From NCBI GenBank assembly GCA_902766955.1, contig CACXFM010000208.1:1-49405 (forward strand): 49,405 nucleotides of DNA, read 5' to 3'. The translations under genes were made by a program, and so were the position numbers. The stretch is from an uncultured Lachnospiraceae bacterium. Its GTDB lineage: Bacteria > Bacillota > Clostridia > Lachnospirales > Lachnospiraceae. Positions 17,828-27,212 of the stretch are shown here, one piece after another. Positions within the stretch are counted from its first letter, which is position 1; each line of letters starts with the position of its first letter. Below the pieces are notes generated by a model, which ran no database searches, had not been told where the DNA came from, and saw only the letters and a program-made list of their open reading frames with translations.

Positions 17828-20662
17828 ATGGAACAGACGAAATTTATAAAAATCAGAGGCGCGGGAGAAAACAATCTCAAACATATTGACGTGGATATTC
17901 CGAGAGGACAGATGGTCGTCTTTACGGGCCTTTCCGGCTCCGGAAAAAGCTCGCTGGCATTTGATACGATTTACGCGGAGGGACAGAGGCGCTACATGGA
18001 ATCCCTGTCTTCTTATGCCAGGCAGTTCCTGGGCCAGATGGAAAAGCCGGAAGTGGACAGCATAGAGGGTCTGCCTCCCGCGATCTCCATCGACCAGAAG
18101 ACGACAAACCGGAACCCCAGGTCTACCGTGGGGACGGTGACGGAGATTTATGATTATCTGCGCCTGCTCTACGCCAGAATCGGCATTCCGCACTGCCCGA
18201 ACTGCGGCAGGGAGATCCACAGACAGAGCGTCGACCAGATGACCGACCAGATCATGCGGCTGCCTCCGCGCACGAAGATCCAGCTGCTGGCCCCCGTGGT
18301 GAGGGGGAGAAAGGGACGTCACGAGAAAATCTTTGAACAGGCCAGGAAAAGCGGCTATGTGCGCGTGATGGTGGACGGCAGCCAGTATGAACTGACCGAG
18401 ACGATCACGCTGGATAAAAACATCAAGCACAGCATCGAAATCATCGTGGACCGGCTGGTGATTAAGCCGGGGATCGAGAAGCGCCTCACGGATTCCATCG
18501 AGACGGTTCTCGCACTGACTAACGGTCTTCTGCTTGTTGACACGATGGACGGCAATATCCTGTCTTTAAGTTCGAGCTTCGCGTGCCCGGACTGCGGCAT
18601 CAGCATCGAGGAGATCGAACCGAGGAGCTTTTCCTTCAACAACCCATTCGGAGCCTGTCCGGAATGCACGGGCCTCGGCATCAAGATGGAATTTGACAGT
18701 GAGCTGATGATTCCGGATCCCGGCCTCTCCCTGAACGGCGGCTGTATCGTCGTGCCGGGATGGCAGTCCTCGACCGATCAGAAGAGCTTTACCCACGCCA
18801 TTCTCACGGCACTGTCGGAAGAGTACGGATTCAGCCTGGACACGCCTTTTAAGGACCTGGCTCCCGATGTCAGGAAGATACTGATTTACGGCACCGGTGG
18901 CCATGAGGTCAAGGTGCATTATCATGGGCAGAGAGGCGTCGGCGTCTATGACGTGGCCTTTGAAGGACTCCTGAAGAACGTGGAGCGGAGATACCGGGAG
19001 ACATTTTCGGAATCAAGCAAGGCGGAATATGAGAAGTTTATGCAGATCAGCGCCTGCCCGGCCTGCCGGGGAGAGCGCCTGAAGCCGTCGTCGCGGGCCG
19101 TGACGGTGGGCGATATGAACATTATCCGGATGACGGAACTCTCCGTGACGGAACTGCTCGCCCATCTGGACAGCCTGACTCTGAGCGAGATGCAGGAGAC
19201 CATCGGCAGACAGATTCTGAAAGAGATCCGCGCCAGAGTGCAGTTCCTGAAGGACGTGGGACTGGACTATCTGACGCTGTCCAGAGCGACGGCCACCCTG
19301 TCGGGCGGGGAAGCGCAGCGGATCCGGCTGGCGACCCAGATCGGCTCGGGGCTGGTCGGCGTGGCCTATATTCTGGACGAGCCGAGTATCGGCCTGCACC
19401 AGAGAGATAACGACAAGCTGCTTGCCACCCTGCGGAACCTGCGGGATCTCGGCAATTCGCTGATCGTCGTGGAGCACGACGAGGACACGATCCGCGAGGC
19501 GGACTATATCATCGATATCGGTCCCGGCGCGGGCGAGCACGGCGGGGAGCTGGTTGCCGCCGGCAGCGTAGAGGATATCATGGCCTGCCCGGAATCCATA
19601 ACGGGACAGTACTTAAGCGGCAGGCGCTCGGTCCCTCTTCCCGAAGAGCGGAGGAAGCCGGCGGACTGGCTTAAGATCCGGGGAGCGGCCGTACATAATC
19701 TGAAGAACCTGAACGTGGATATCCCGCTCGGCGTGTTTACCTGCGTGACCGGCGTCTCGGGATCGGGCAAAAGCTCTCTCATCAACGAGATTCTCTACAA
19801 GCGGCTGGCCAGAGAGCTGAACAGGGCCCTTGAGGTTCCCGGTAAACACAGAGAGATGAAGGGCATAGACAAGCTGGACAAGGTGATCAACATCGACCAG
19901 AGCCCGATCGGCAGGACGCCCCGGTCGAATCCCGCCACCTATACGGGAGTATTCGACCTGATCCGGGATCTGTTTGCGGCCACGACGGATGCCAAAATGC
20001 GGGGCTATAAAAAGGGCCGGTTTTCCTTCAACATAAAGGGCGGCAGATGCGAGGCCTGCCAGGGAGACGGAATCCTGAAGATCGAGATGAACTTCCTGCC
20101 GGACGTCTATGTCCCCTGTGAGGTCTGCCACGGAAAGCGGTACAACCGGGAGACACTGGAGATCCGCTACAGAGGGAAGAGCATTTATGATGTTCTTGAC
20201 ATGACGGTTGAAGAAGCGCTGCGCTTCTTCGACAAGGTGCCGCGGATCCGGAATAAAATCAGGACACTGTATGATGTGGGGCTCGGATACATCCGCCTCG
20301 GGCAGCCTTCCACGCAGCTGTCGGGCGGAGAAGCCCAGCGGATCAAGCTGGCCGCCGAACTGTCGAAGAGGGCGACGGGCAGGACGATCTATATACTTGA
20401 CGAGCCGACTACGGGGCTGCATTTTGAGGATGTGCGGAAGCTGATCGAGATCCTGATGCGGCTCAGGGACCAGGGCAATACGGTCGTGGTCATCGAGCAT
20501 AATCTGGATGTCATCAAGTCGGCGGATTATCTGATTGATCTCGGGCCGGAAGGCGGAGACAGGGGAGGCACGCTCGTGGCGTGCGGGACTCCGGAGGAAG
20601 TGGCCGGGAACAAGGATTCCTGGACCGGCCGGTATGTAAAGAAATATCTGAAAGCCCGCTGA
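17828..20662 (+). CDS. uvrA: Excinuclease ABC subunit A (UvrA)
   Basis: UvrA recognises DNA damage and loads UvrB in nucleotide excision repair. The 944-residue length is standard. Seen: two ABC ATPase halves, with G-L-S-G-S-G-K-S-S near residue 35 and G-V-S-G-S-G-K-S-S near residue 645, and two L-S-G-G-E-A-Q-R signatures. Zinc modules are C-P-D-C...C-P-E-C (about residue 255) and C-E-A-C...C-E-V-C (about residue 745), with the UvrA-specific glycine-rich segments around them. The ATG at 17828 has only a weak ribosome binding site; an in-frame GTG at 17813 is an alternative. The longer upstream frame overlaps the epimerase gene and is not family-like. uvrB is not in the window. Confidence 0.97.
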   Translation: MEQTKFIKIRGAGENNLKHIDVDIPRGQMVVFTGLSGSGKSSLAFDTIYAEGQRRYMESLSSYARQFLGQMEKPEVDSIEGLPPAISIDQKTTNRNPRSTVGTVTEIYDYLRLLYARIGIPHCPNCGREIHRQSVDQMTDQIMRLPPRTKIQLLAPVVRGRKGRHEKIFEQARKSGYVRVMVDGSQYELTETITLDKNIKHSIEIIVDRLVIKPGIEKRLTDSIETVLALTNGLLLVDTMDGNILSLSSSFACPDCGISIEEIEPRSFSFNNPFGACPECTGLGIKMEFDSELMIPDPGLSLNGGCIVVPGWQSSTDQKSFTHAILTALSEEYGFSLDTPFKDLAPDVRKILIYGTGGHEVKVHYHGQRGVGVYDVAFEGLLKNVERRYRETFSESSKAEYEKFMQISACPACRGERLKPSSRAVTVGDMNIIRMTELSVTELLAHLDSLTLSEMQETIGRQILKEIRARVQFLKDVGLDYLTLSRATATLSGGEAQRIRLATQIGSGLVGVAYILDEPSIGLHQRDNDKLLATLRNLRDLGNSLIVVEHDEDTIREADYIIDIGPGAGEHGGELVAAGSVEDIMACPESITGQYLSGRRSVPLPEERRKPADWLKIRGAAVHNLKNLNVDIPLGVFTCVTGVSGSGKSSLINEILYKRLARELNRALEVPGKHREMKGIDKLDKVINIDQSPIGRTPRSNPATYTGVFDLIRDLFAATTDAKMRGYKKGRFSFNIKGGRCEACQGDGILKIEMNFLPDVYVPCEVCHGKRYNRETLEIRYRGKSIYDVLDMTVEEALRFFDKVPRIRNKIRTLYDVGLGYIRLGQPSTQLSGGEAQRIKLAAELSKRATGRTIYILDEPTTGLHFEDVRKLIEILMRLRDQGNTVVVIEHNLDVIKSADYLIDLGPEGGDRGGTLVACGTPEEVAGNKDSWTGRYVKKYLKAR

Positions 20663-20696
20663 AAAAGGATCTGCAGCGGGGAAAAGGGGAGCGGCT

Positions 20697-21695
20697 ATGG
20701 CATTTACGGATATCGGAATTGATATGGGGACGACGGATATCGTGATCTGGCACAGGGGCAAAGGGGTGATCATCCATGAGCCGTCGATCGTGGCCTATGA
20801 CAAGGAGCGGGACAAGATCGTGGCATTCGGGGAGGAAGCCCGCCAGCTTGCCGACAGAAACCAGGGGAGCGTCGTGGCGATCAGGCCGTTCAAGGCCGGC
20901 GGCATCTCTGATTACCAGGTGACGGAGAAGATGCTGCGGTATTATATCCAGGCCGCGATCGGCAGGCATATGATCCGCAAGCCGTATATCAGCCTCTGTA
21001 TCCCGAGTGGCGTGACGGCCGTGGAGAGACGGGCCGTGGAAGAAGCGACATACCAGGCCGGCGCCAGGGATGTCGTGATTGTCGAGGAGACCGTGGCGGC
21101 CGCGATCGGCGCGGGCATCGACATCACCAAGCCCGTCGGCAACCTGGTCGTGGATATCGGCGGAGGAACCACCGATATCGCGGTGATTTCGCTCGGGTCT
21201 CCCGTGATCAGGACTTCCCTGAAGTCGGCGGGCGCCGAGATGAATGAACAGATCACGCGGGCGATCAGAAGAGACCACAACCTGTTTATGAACCAGGCCC
21301 AGGTGGAGGACATCAAAATCCGGGTGGGGACCGCCTTCAAGAGACCGCGCATGGAGACCATGCAGGTGAGCGGCAGAAACGTGCTGACGGGTCTGACCAA
21401 GACCGTCACGGTCACGTCGGAGGAGATCCGGGAGGCGATCCAGGACAGCACGTCCCGCATTGCCGATGCGGTGCACGGCGTTCTCGAAAAGACCCCGCCG
21501 GAACTCGCGGCGGATATCACGACGAGAGGCATCGTGCTGACGGGCGGCGGAGCGCTGCTGGACGGTCTCACGGAGCTGCTCGAGGAGAGAACGGGCATCA
21601 ACACGATGGTGGCCGAAAATCCGTCGGAATGTGTGGCCGTGGGATGCGGCCTGTACTGCGAACTGATGGACAGTCTCGGACGCATGGAGTATTGA
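20697..21695 (+). CDS. mreB: Rod-shape determining protein MreB/Mbl
   Basis: This actin-like ATPase forms membrane-bound filaments that guide side-wall peptidoglycan synthesis. The 332-residue length fits. Seen: G-I-D-M-G-T-T (phosphate 1 loop, residues 7-13), G-A-G-I-D-I-T-K-P-V-G (connect 1 region), V-V-D-I-G-G-G-T-T-D-I-A-V-I (phosphate 2) and L-T-G-G-G-A-L-L-D-G-L (adenosine loop). MreB, Mbl and MreBH cannot be told apart here. No mreC/mreD follow, so it may be an additional paralog like Mbl. The ribosome binding site is AGGGGAGCGGCT before the ATG. Its stop overlaps the recD2 start by one base. Confidence 0.93.
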   Translation: MAFTDIGIDMGTTDIVIWHRGKGVIIHEPSIVAYDKERDKIVAFGEEARQLADRNQGSVVAIRPFKAGGISDYQVTEKMLRYYIQAAIGRHMIRKPYISLCIPSGVTAVERRAVEEATYQAGARDVVIVEETVAAAIGAGIDITKPVGNLVVDIGGGTTDIAVISLGSPVIRTSLKSAGAEMNEQITRAIRRDHNLFMNQAQVEDIKIRVGTAFKRPRMETMQVSGRNVLTGLTKTVTVTSEEIREAIQDSTSRIADAVHGVLEKTPPELAADITTRGIVLTGGGALLDGLTELLEERTGINTMVAENPSECVAVGCGLYCELMDSLGRMEY

Positions 21696-23929
21696 TGGAA
21701 GAACAGTTAAGCGGTGTCGTAACACATATCGTATATCACAATGCGGAAAACGGGTACACGGTGCTCACGCTTGCCGGGGACAATGAAGAGACCACCTGCG
21801 TGGGCTATCTGGCCGACGCGCAGGAAGGGATCAGCCTGGAACTGAAAGGCGGCTACACGGAGCATGCCGCTTACGGGCGGCAGTTCAGCTTCCGCGAATA
21901 TACCTATGTCGCGCCCGACAGCGCCGCCTCGATCGAGCTCTATCTGGGATCGGGGGCGGTGAAAGGAATCGGAAAGACGCTGGCCGGCCGGATCGTGAAG
22001 AAGTTCGGCGCGGACTCCCTGCGGATTTTAAGCGAAGAGCCGGAGCGGCTGGCCGAAGTCAAGGGCATCAGCCTGAAGAAAGCCAGGGAAATCGGGACAT
22101 ACGCGGCGGAGCAGGCAGGCATGCGGCATGCCATGGTGTTTCTCGCGGAATACGGGATTTCCCTCCGGCTGTCACTGAAGATCTACAGGGAATACGGCGA
22201 GGATCTGTATGAGATTCTCCGCACGAACCCGTACCGCCTGGCTGCGGACATTGACGGGGTCGGATTCCTGACGGCTGACAAGATCGCGGCCGGAGCGGGC
22301 GTGGCGCGCGATTCGGAGTACAGGATCAGAAGCGGGATTCTCTATGTGCTGACGGGGATTCTCGGGGAAGGCAGCATCTATCTGCCGGAGCCGGAGCTCC
22401 TCCGCAAAGCGCGGGAGCTTCTTCTGGTGGAGGAGGAGCAGATCCGGCATGAACTGGACTATCTTGCCATGGACGGCAGCGTCGTCATCCGCACAAGAGA
22501 CGGCGTCAGAATCGTATATGCCGGTACTTACTATCATCTGGAGCTGCGCACGGCCCGGATGCTGCTGGATCTGAACATGCCCACGGGCATCTCCGCAGAA
22601 GAAGCGGAGGAGATGTTCGCGAGGAACGGGAATGAAAGCGGCATTCTCCTGGAGGAGGAGCAGCGCCTCGCGGCCGTGACCGCCGTGACCAACAGTCTGC
22701 TGATCCTGACGGGCGGCCCGGGCACGGGCAAAACAACAACCGTCAACGAACTGATCCGCTTTTTCCGGAAGATGAAGAAGACGGTCCTTCTCGCTGCGCC
22801 TACAGGACGGGCCGCCAAGCGCATGCAGGAGACGACCGGCTACGAGGCTTCCACGATCCACAGGCTTCTGGAGATGAGTTCGCCCGCCGAAGATACGCCG
22901 GAGGCGGTCCGCTTTGAGCGGAACGCGTCCAATCCGCTCGAGGCGGACGTCATCATCATCGACGAGATGTCCATGGTCGATATTTTTCTGATGCACTCCC
23001 TGCTCAGCGCGGTTTCCTGCGGGACCAGGCTGATCCTGATCGGCGACGTGGACCAGCTCCCCTCTGTGGGGCCGGGGAGCGTCCTGCGGGATATCATCGC
23101 GTCGGGAGCGTTTCCCTGCGTGAGGCTGACCAGGATCTTCCGGCAGGCGGAGAGCTCCGATATCGTCATGAACGCCCACAGGATCAACCGGGGCGAGCAG
23201 ATCCGCCTGGATAACAGGAGCAGGGATTTCTTCTTCCTCGAGCGGAGCGATCCGAATGTGATCATCAGCGGCATCATCGAACTGGTGCGGGATAAGCTGC
23301 CCGGGTATGTCCATGCCGATCCCTATGAGATCCAGGTGCTTGCTCCCATGAAGAAGGGCGCGCTCGGGGTGGAGCGCCTGAACACCATCCTGCAGAGATA
23401 CCTGAATCCCCCGTCGCCGGACAAAGCGGAAAAGGAGCACGGCGAGCGGCTCTTCCGCGTGGGCGACAAGGTGATGCAGACCAGAAACAACTATCAGATA
23501 GAATGGGAGATCAGGGGCAGGTACGGGATCGCCTCCGACAGCGGAAACGGCATCTTTAACGGCGACATGGGCATCGTCAGGGGAATTGACGAATTTGCCA
23601 GCGTGCTGGAAATCGAGTTTGATGAGGGGCGGATGGTGGATTATCCGTTTTCGGAGCTTCAGGATCTCGAGCACGCCTATGCGGTCACCATTCACAAGTC
23701 CCAGGGCAGTGAATATCCGGCGGTCGTCCTTCCGATTCTGGGAGGCCCGTCGCTTCTGATGACGAGAAACCTGCTCTATACCGCCGTCACACGCGCCAAA
23801 TCCTGTGTCATCATACTCGGTTCCGGCAGAATGATCGCCGGCATGATCGCAAATGAAACAGAACAGTCCAGATATACATCGCTTGATGAAAGGATCTGTG
23901 AATTATGCGGGGATGGGGGCGCTGTCTGA
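21695..23929 (+). CDS. recD2: ATP-dependent RecD2-like DNA helicase
   Basis: RecD2 is a 5'-3' superfamily 1B helicase found in bacteria lacking RecBC, used in DNA repair and fork restart. The start at 21695 overlaps the mreB stop (TGATG) with GGAG five bases upstream, giving 744 residues, typical of RecD2. Seen: an N-terminal OB-like part, helix-hairpin-helix segments (G-I-G-K-T-L-A-G-R-I near residue 92, G-I-S-L-K-K-A near residue 125), G-G-P-G-T-G-K-T-T-T Walker A near residue 340, V-I-I-I-D-E-M-S-M-V-D Walker B, G-D-V-D-Q-L-P-S-V-G-P-G motif III, and the C-terminal V-T-I-H-K-S-Q-G-S-E motif V and Y-T-A-V-T-R-A motif VI. Confidence 0.96.
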   Translation: MEEQLSGVVTHIVYHNAENGYTVLTLAGDNEETTCVGYLADAQEGISLELKGGYTEHAAYGRQFSFREYTYVAPDSAASIELYLGSGAVKGIGKTLAGRIVKKFGADSLRILSEEPERLAEVKGISLKKAREIGTYAAEQAGMRHAMVFLAEYGISLRLSLKIYREYGEDLYEILRTNPYRLAADIDGVGFLTADKIAAGAGVARDSEYRIRSGILYVLTGILGEGSIYLPEPELLRKARELLLVEEEQIRHELDYLAMDGSVVIRTRDGVRIVYAGTYYHLELRTARMLLDLNMPTGISAEEAEEMFARNGNESGILLEEEQRLAAVTAVTNSLLILTGGPGTGKTTTVNELIRFFRKMKKTVLLAAPTGRAAKRMQETTGYEASTIHRLLEMSSPAEDTPEAVRFERNASNPLEADVIIIDEMSMVDIFLMHSLLSAVSCGTRLILIGDVDQLPSVGPGSVLRDIIASGAFPCVRLTRIFRQAESSDIVMNAHRINRGEQIRLDNRSRDFFFLERSDPNVIISGIIELVRDKLPGYVHADPYEIQVLAPMKKGALGVERLNTILQRYLNPPSPDKAEKEHGERLFRVGDKVMQTRNNYQIEWEIRGRYGIASDSGNGIFNGDMGIVRGIDEFASVLEIEFDEGRMVDYPFSELQDLEHAYAVTIHKSQGSEYPAVVLPILGGPSLLMTRNLLYTAVTRAKSCVIILGSGRMIAGMIANETEQSRYTSLDERICELCGDGGAV

Positions 23930-24630
23930 TCAGCGGAATGACGGATCTGCTTTATCCGCGCAGGTGCCCCGTGTGTCACGGGCTGACGCCGCGCGGCCGG
24001 ATGATCTGTCCGGAGTGCCTGGGACGGCTTCCGGTCATCGAGGGCAGGCGGTGTGCAAAATGCGGCAAGCCGGCAGCGGCCCGCCAGGTCCTGTGCGATG
24101 ACTGTGTCAGCACGAGACATCTGTTTGCGCAGGGCGCGGGCGTCTTTCTCTATGACGACGTGATGAGGGAAACGGTTTCCTGTTTCAAATACAGAGGAAG
24201 AAGAGAGTACGGACCCGTGCTGGGCAGCCTCATGCTGCAGAGCACCCGCGGTCTGATCGCTGCCTGGAAGCCTGACATCATTATGCCCGTCCCGCTTCAT
24301 CCGAAAAGACTGGCCGGGAGGGGGTTCAATCAGGCGGAACTGCTGGCGGAGCCTCTGGCCCGCGGCTGCGGCATCCCGCTCGAGAGCGGGATTCTGTTCA
24401 GACGCACGGACACGGCCGCGCAGAAAACACTGGGCAGACAGGAGCGCAGGAGAAATCTGGAGGGCGCCTTCGCGTGCCGTGATGTGCCGCTCCCGGAACG
24501 GATCCTTCTGGTGGATGATATCTACACGACGGGCAGCACGGTCGATGCGTGCGCCGCCGTTCTGCTTGCGAAAGGTGCGTCGAGGATCTTTTTTCTGACC
24601 CTGTGTACCGGAGGCGCGCTGCCGTCCTGA
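23905..24630 (+). CDS. comF: ComF family protein (phosphoribosyltransferase-like)
   Basis: ComF proteins take part in DNA uptake by competent cells; in bacteria with no obvious competence their role is less clear. The 241-residue product has an N-terminal zinc module of four C-x2-C pairs (C-P-V-C, C-P-E-C, C-A-K-C, C-D-D-C, residues about 21-68). It then has a type I phosphoribosyltransferase fold with I-M-P-V-P-L-H-P-K-R, the R-G-F-N-Q-A-E-L loop and I-L-L-V-D-D-I-Y-T-T-G-S-T near residue 200, the PRPP-binding motif. The ATG at 23905 overlaps recD2 by 25 bases; another ATG at 23938 would remove 11 residues and has a poor binding site. Coupling to recD2 is likely. Confidence 0.92.
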   Translation: MRGWGRCLISGMTDLLYPRRCPVCHGLTPRGRMICPECLGRLPVIEGRRCAKCGKPAAARQVLCDDCVSTRHLFAQGAGVFLYDDVMRETVSCFKYRGRREYGPVLGSLMLQSTRGLIAAWKPDIIMPVPLHPKRLAGRGFNQAELLAEPLARGCGIPLESGILFRRTDTAAQKTLGRQERRRNLEGAFACRDVPLPERILLVDDIYTTGSTVDACAAVLLAKGASRIFFLTLCTGGALPS

Positions 24631-24656
24631 AGTCTTCTGAATCGCTTTTGTTGCGG

Positions 24657-24685
24657 TTTACTTAATTCGGTGTTTATGGTAAAAT
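24657..24685 (+). promoter_or_regulatory. Probable cdaA operon promoter
   Basis: TTTACT (24657-24662), a 17-base spacer and TAAAAT (24680-24685, five of six) preceded by TGG form an extended -10 promoter. The start would be near 24692, about 30 bases before the GTG of cdaA, with GGAGG between. Confidence 0.6.
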
Positions 24686-24720
24686 TTCCGTAAGTGCGCG
24701 ATATAGGAGGCAGAGTTTAA

Positions 24721-25599
24721 GTGTCAACCATCCTGAATCAGATAAGAGCATATCTTTCCAGCCTGTATTTCCCGAGAATACAGGTGATTGATATTGTCGA
24801 AATCCTGATTATCGCCGGGCTCATCTACTTCTTTATGGCCTGGATTCAGCGCACACGTGCCTATACGCTGCTGAAGGGAATCCTGATCGTTGTCATCTTT
24901 ATCGTCGTGGCATCCATTTTCCAGATGTCCGCGATTCTGTGGATTACTTCGCGCCTGGCATCGATCGCTCTTCTGGCTCTGGTTATCATCTTTCAGCCGG
25001 AGCTCCGGAAAGCGCTGGAATCACTGGGGAACAGATCCTATCTGTCAAACCTGTTTCCGTTTGACGCTTCGGCAGACCGCGGAGAGCGCTTCTCCGACCG
25101 CACGATTTCCGAAATCGTCAGGGCGGTCAACGAGATGAGCGAGGTCCGGACGGGAGCGCTGATCGTGATCGAGCAGAATATTCTCCTCACGGATTATGTG
25201 AATACCGGCATCGAACTGGATGCGGAGGTTTCGAGCCAGCTCCTGGTCAATATTTTCGAGCATAATACGCCGCTGCATGACGGCGCGGTGATCATGCGCG
25301 GCGACCGTGTCGCCTCCGCGACCTGTTACCTGCCGCTTTCCAACAACGCCAAAATCAGCAAGAAATACGGCACGAGACACCGCGCCGGACTCGGCATCAG
25401 CGAGGAGAGCGATGCGTTTACGATCGTCGTTTCGGAAGAGACGGGGAGGGTGTCCTACGCGTATATGGGAGTTCTGACGACTGGAGTGACGGCCAGCGGA
25501 CTGAGAGAGCAGCTGCATCAGATTCAGAAGACGGTTGCCCACTCCAGAGATGAAAAAAAGAGGCGAATCCGGAAAGGACAGAAGAAAGATGAAGAATAA
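24721..25599 (+). CDS. cdaA: Diadenylate cyclase CdaA
   Basis: CdaA makes the second messenger c-di-AMP from two ATP, which controls potassium and osmolyte transport and cell-wall balance. The 292-residue membrane protein has three N-terminal membrane segments (about residues 24-41, 50-68 and 75-91) and a cytoplasmic DAC domain. The catalytic motifs D-G-A (187-189) and R-H-R (219-221) are both intact. The GTG start at 24721 has GGAGG ten bases upstream, a slightly long spacing. The gene overlaps its regulator cdaR by 11 bases. Confidence 0.97.
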   Translation: MSTILNQIRAYLSSLYFPRIQVIDIVEILIIAGLIYFFMAWIQRTRAYTLLKGILIVVIFIVVASIFQMSAILWITSRLASIALLALVIIFQPELRKALESLGNRSYLSNLFPFDASADRGERFSDRTISEIVRAVNEMSEVRTGALIVIEQNILLTDYVNTGIELDAEVSSQLLVNIFEHNTPLHDGAVIMRGDRVASATCYLPLSNNAKISKKYGTRHRAGLGISEESDAFTIVVSEETGRVSYAYMGVLTTGVTASGLREQLHQIQKTVAHSRDEKKRRIRKGQKKDEE

Positions 25600-26896
25600 C
25601 AGGCTTCTGGCAAATCCGGGTCTTCGGATCGCATCTCTGATTATTGCCTTCGCGATCTGGCTGGTGATCATGAATGTAAGTGACCCGGTAAAAACAAAGA
25701 CTTTTTCGGGAATCAGCGTTAATGTGACAAATGCTTCCTATCTGGAAGGACAGGGGCTTTCCTATAAGCTCGGGAACGGCGCGCAGACCGTGAGCATCAC
25801 CGTAAACGCGAACCGCTCGATGCTGGAGCGTCTGACGCCGTCCAGCATCACGGTGAATGCGGATCTGACGCAGATCATCGATTTCACCACGGACCCGGTC
25901 ATGGTGCCCGTGACGGTGCAGGTGCCGGGCGTTTCACAGGACAGTATTACGACCAATCCCAGAAATATCGAGATCACCCTGGAGGATCTCATCAGCCAGG
26001 AATTTGTCATCAATACAAGTTCCGGCGACACGACGCCCGCCAGGGGATATGAGATCGGCACGACATCGGCGTCTCCGGAAAAACTGACGCTGAGAGGCCC
26101 CAAATCGATGATCGAAAAGATCGACAAGGTGGTCGCCTCCGTGGATGTGAGCGGTCTCAGGGAGGACACGGTGCTGGGAGCGGCTGTCCGGATCTATGAC
26201 AAAAACGGCGACATCCTGGACGATTCACAGATGAAATACCTGACGCCGGCGACGGCGTATGATGATATCCAGATCAGCGTGAGGCTCTACAGAGTCCTTA
26301 CGGATGTGCCGATTACCGCGGAAACCTACGGTTCTCCGGGTACCGGCTATACGGTGGGAGAAGTCTCCGTGACGCCGTCCACGATCAGCCTGGTCGGCGA
26401 CGAGGATGCGCTGGCCGTGTTCAGGTCACAGGGGGGCAGAATACTGATCGACGAGGCGTCGAAGGCCGTGGATATATCGGGAGCCGTGGAAGATCAGGAT
26501 ATCAACGTCAAAATTACGGATTATATTCCGGCTGACATGCGGCTCGCCGCCGACCTGAATGACAAGGTCGTCGTCAGCGTCAAGATTCTGGAGCAGAACA
26601 GTGAATCCTTCAATATCGAGACCAGGGACATCAGGCAGGATCATCTGCCCGATAATATGAACGCGGTATTCAAGGAATCGACGCTGGATATCCGGATCAA
26701 GGCGACTGACGAGATGCTGGATTCACTCAGCATCAGTGATATACATGCCTCCGTCGACTTTACCGGAGTGTCCGCCGGGGATGTGACGCTTCCGGTGACG
26801 GTGGAGCTGCCCGACGGGTATACGCTTGCATCGGATGTTCTCGCGGATATCACCGTTGCGGAACAGGAGGTGACCGATGCCGGAAAGAAAGAGTGA
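25589..26896 (+). CDS. cdaR: CdaA regulatory protein CdaR (YbbR repeats)
   Basis: CdaR is a single-pass membrane protein that binds CdaA and adjusts its activity. The 435-residue product has one N-terminal membrane segment (about residues 11-28, ending near V-M-N-V-S-D), then an extracytoplasmic part of YbbR-type beta repeats with recurring V-x-V-x-V strands and P-x-x-I-x-L-x-G turns. The ATG at 25589 overlaps cdaA by 11 bases; earlier in-frame starts (ATG 25550, TTG 25535) lack family similarity. glmM usually follows cdaA-cdaR in Firmicutes. Here an HPr gene follows instead. Confidence 0.93.
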   Translation: MKNNRLLANPGLRIASLIIAFAIWLVIMNVSDPVKTKTFSGISVNVTNASYLEGQGLSYKLGNGAQTVSITVNANRSMLERLTPSSITVNADLTQIIDFTTDPVMVPVTVQVPGVSQDSITTNPRNIEITLEDLISQEFVINTSSGDTTPARGYEIGTTSASPEKLTLRGPKSMIEKIDKVVASVDVSGLREDTVLGAAVRIYDKNGDILDDSQMKYLTPATAYDDIQISVRLYRVLTDVPITAETYGSPGTGYTVGEVSVTPSTISLVGDEDALAVFRSQGGRILIDEASKAVDISGAVEDQDINVKITDYIPADMRLAADLNDKVVVSVKILEQNSESFNIETRDIRQDHLPDNMNAVFKESTLDIRIKATDEMLDSLSISDIHASVDFTGVSAGDVTLPVTVELPDGYTLASDVLADITVAEQEVTDAGKKE

Positions 26897-26939
26897 GGCA
26901 TGTCCCTGACATGCCGCTGGAAATGCAGGAGGATGCAAA

Positions 26940-27212
26940 ATGGTAAGCGGAACCGCTGTTGTAAGGAATGAATCGGGACTTCACTTAAAGCCGGCCGCAC
27001 GTTTCTGTGACGAGGCGCTGAAGTACAGCTCCACGATCACGTTTACATTTGCCAATACGACGGCCAATGCAAAAAGCGTACTTTCTATTCTGGGGGCCTG
27101 CGTCAAATGCGGGGATGAAATAGAAATTGTCTGTAACGGGGAAGATGAACAGGAAGCATTGGAGAACCTTTGCAGAATTATTGAAGAGGGGTTAGGGGAT
27201 GAAATCAGGTAA
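26940..27212 (+). CDS. HPr-family phosphocarrier protein
   Basis: The 90-residue protein has the size and motif order of HPr, which passes phosphate from Enzyme I to sugar-specific PTS enzymes and, when phosphorylated on Ser46, acts in catabolite control. Seen: S-G-L-H-L-K-P-A-A-R-F with His15 in place, and N-A-K-S-V-L-S with Ser46 exactly at position 46. Two oddities: position 17, normally Arg next to the active His, is Lys, and position 49, normally Gly, is Ser. It could be a second, HPr-like copy instead of the main ptsH. No ptsI follows. AGGAGG stands seven bases before the ATG, and the end overlaps the next gene by 14 bases. Confidence 0.88.
   Translation: MVSGTAVVRNESGLHLKPAARFCDEALKYSSTITFTFANTTANAKSVLSILGACVKCGDEIEIVCNGEDEQEALENLCRIIEEGLGDEIR

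Noticed and set aside
22172-23695. A 507-codon open frame antisense to recD2
   Set aside because: It shadows the conserved helicase motifs on the plus strand and has no family features.
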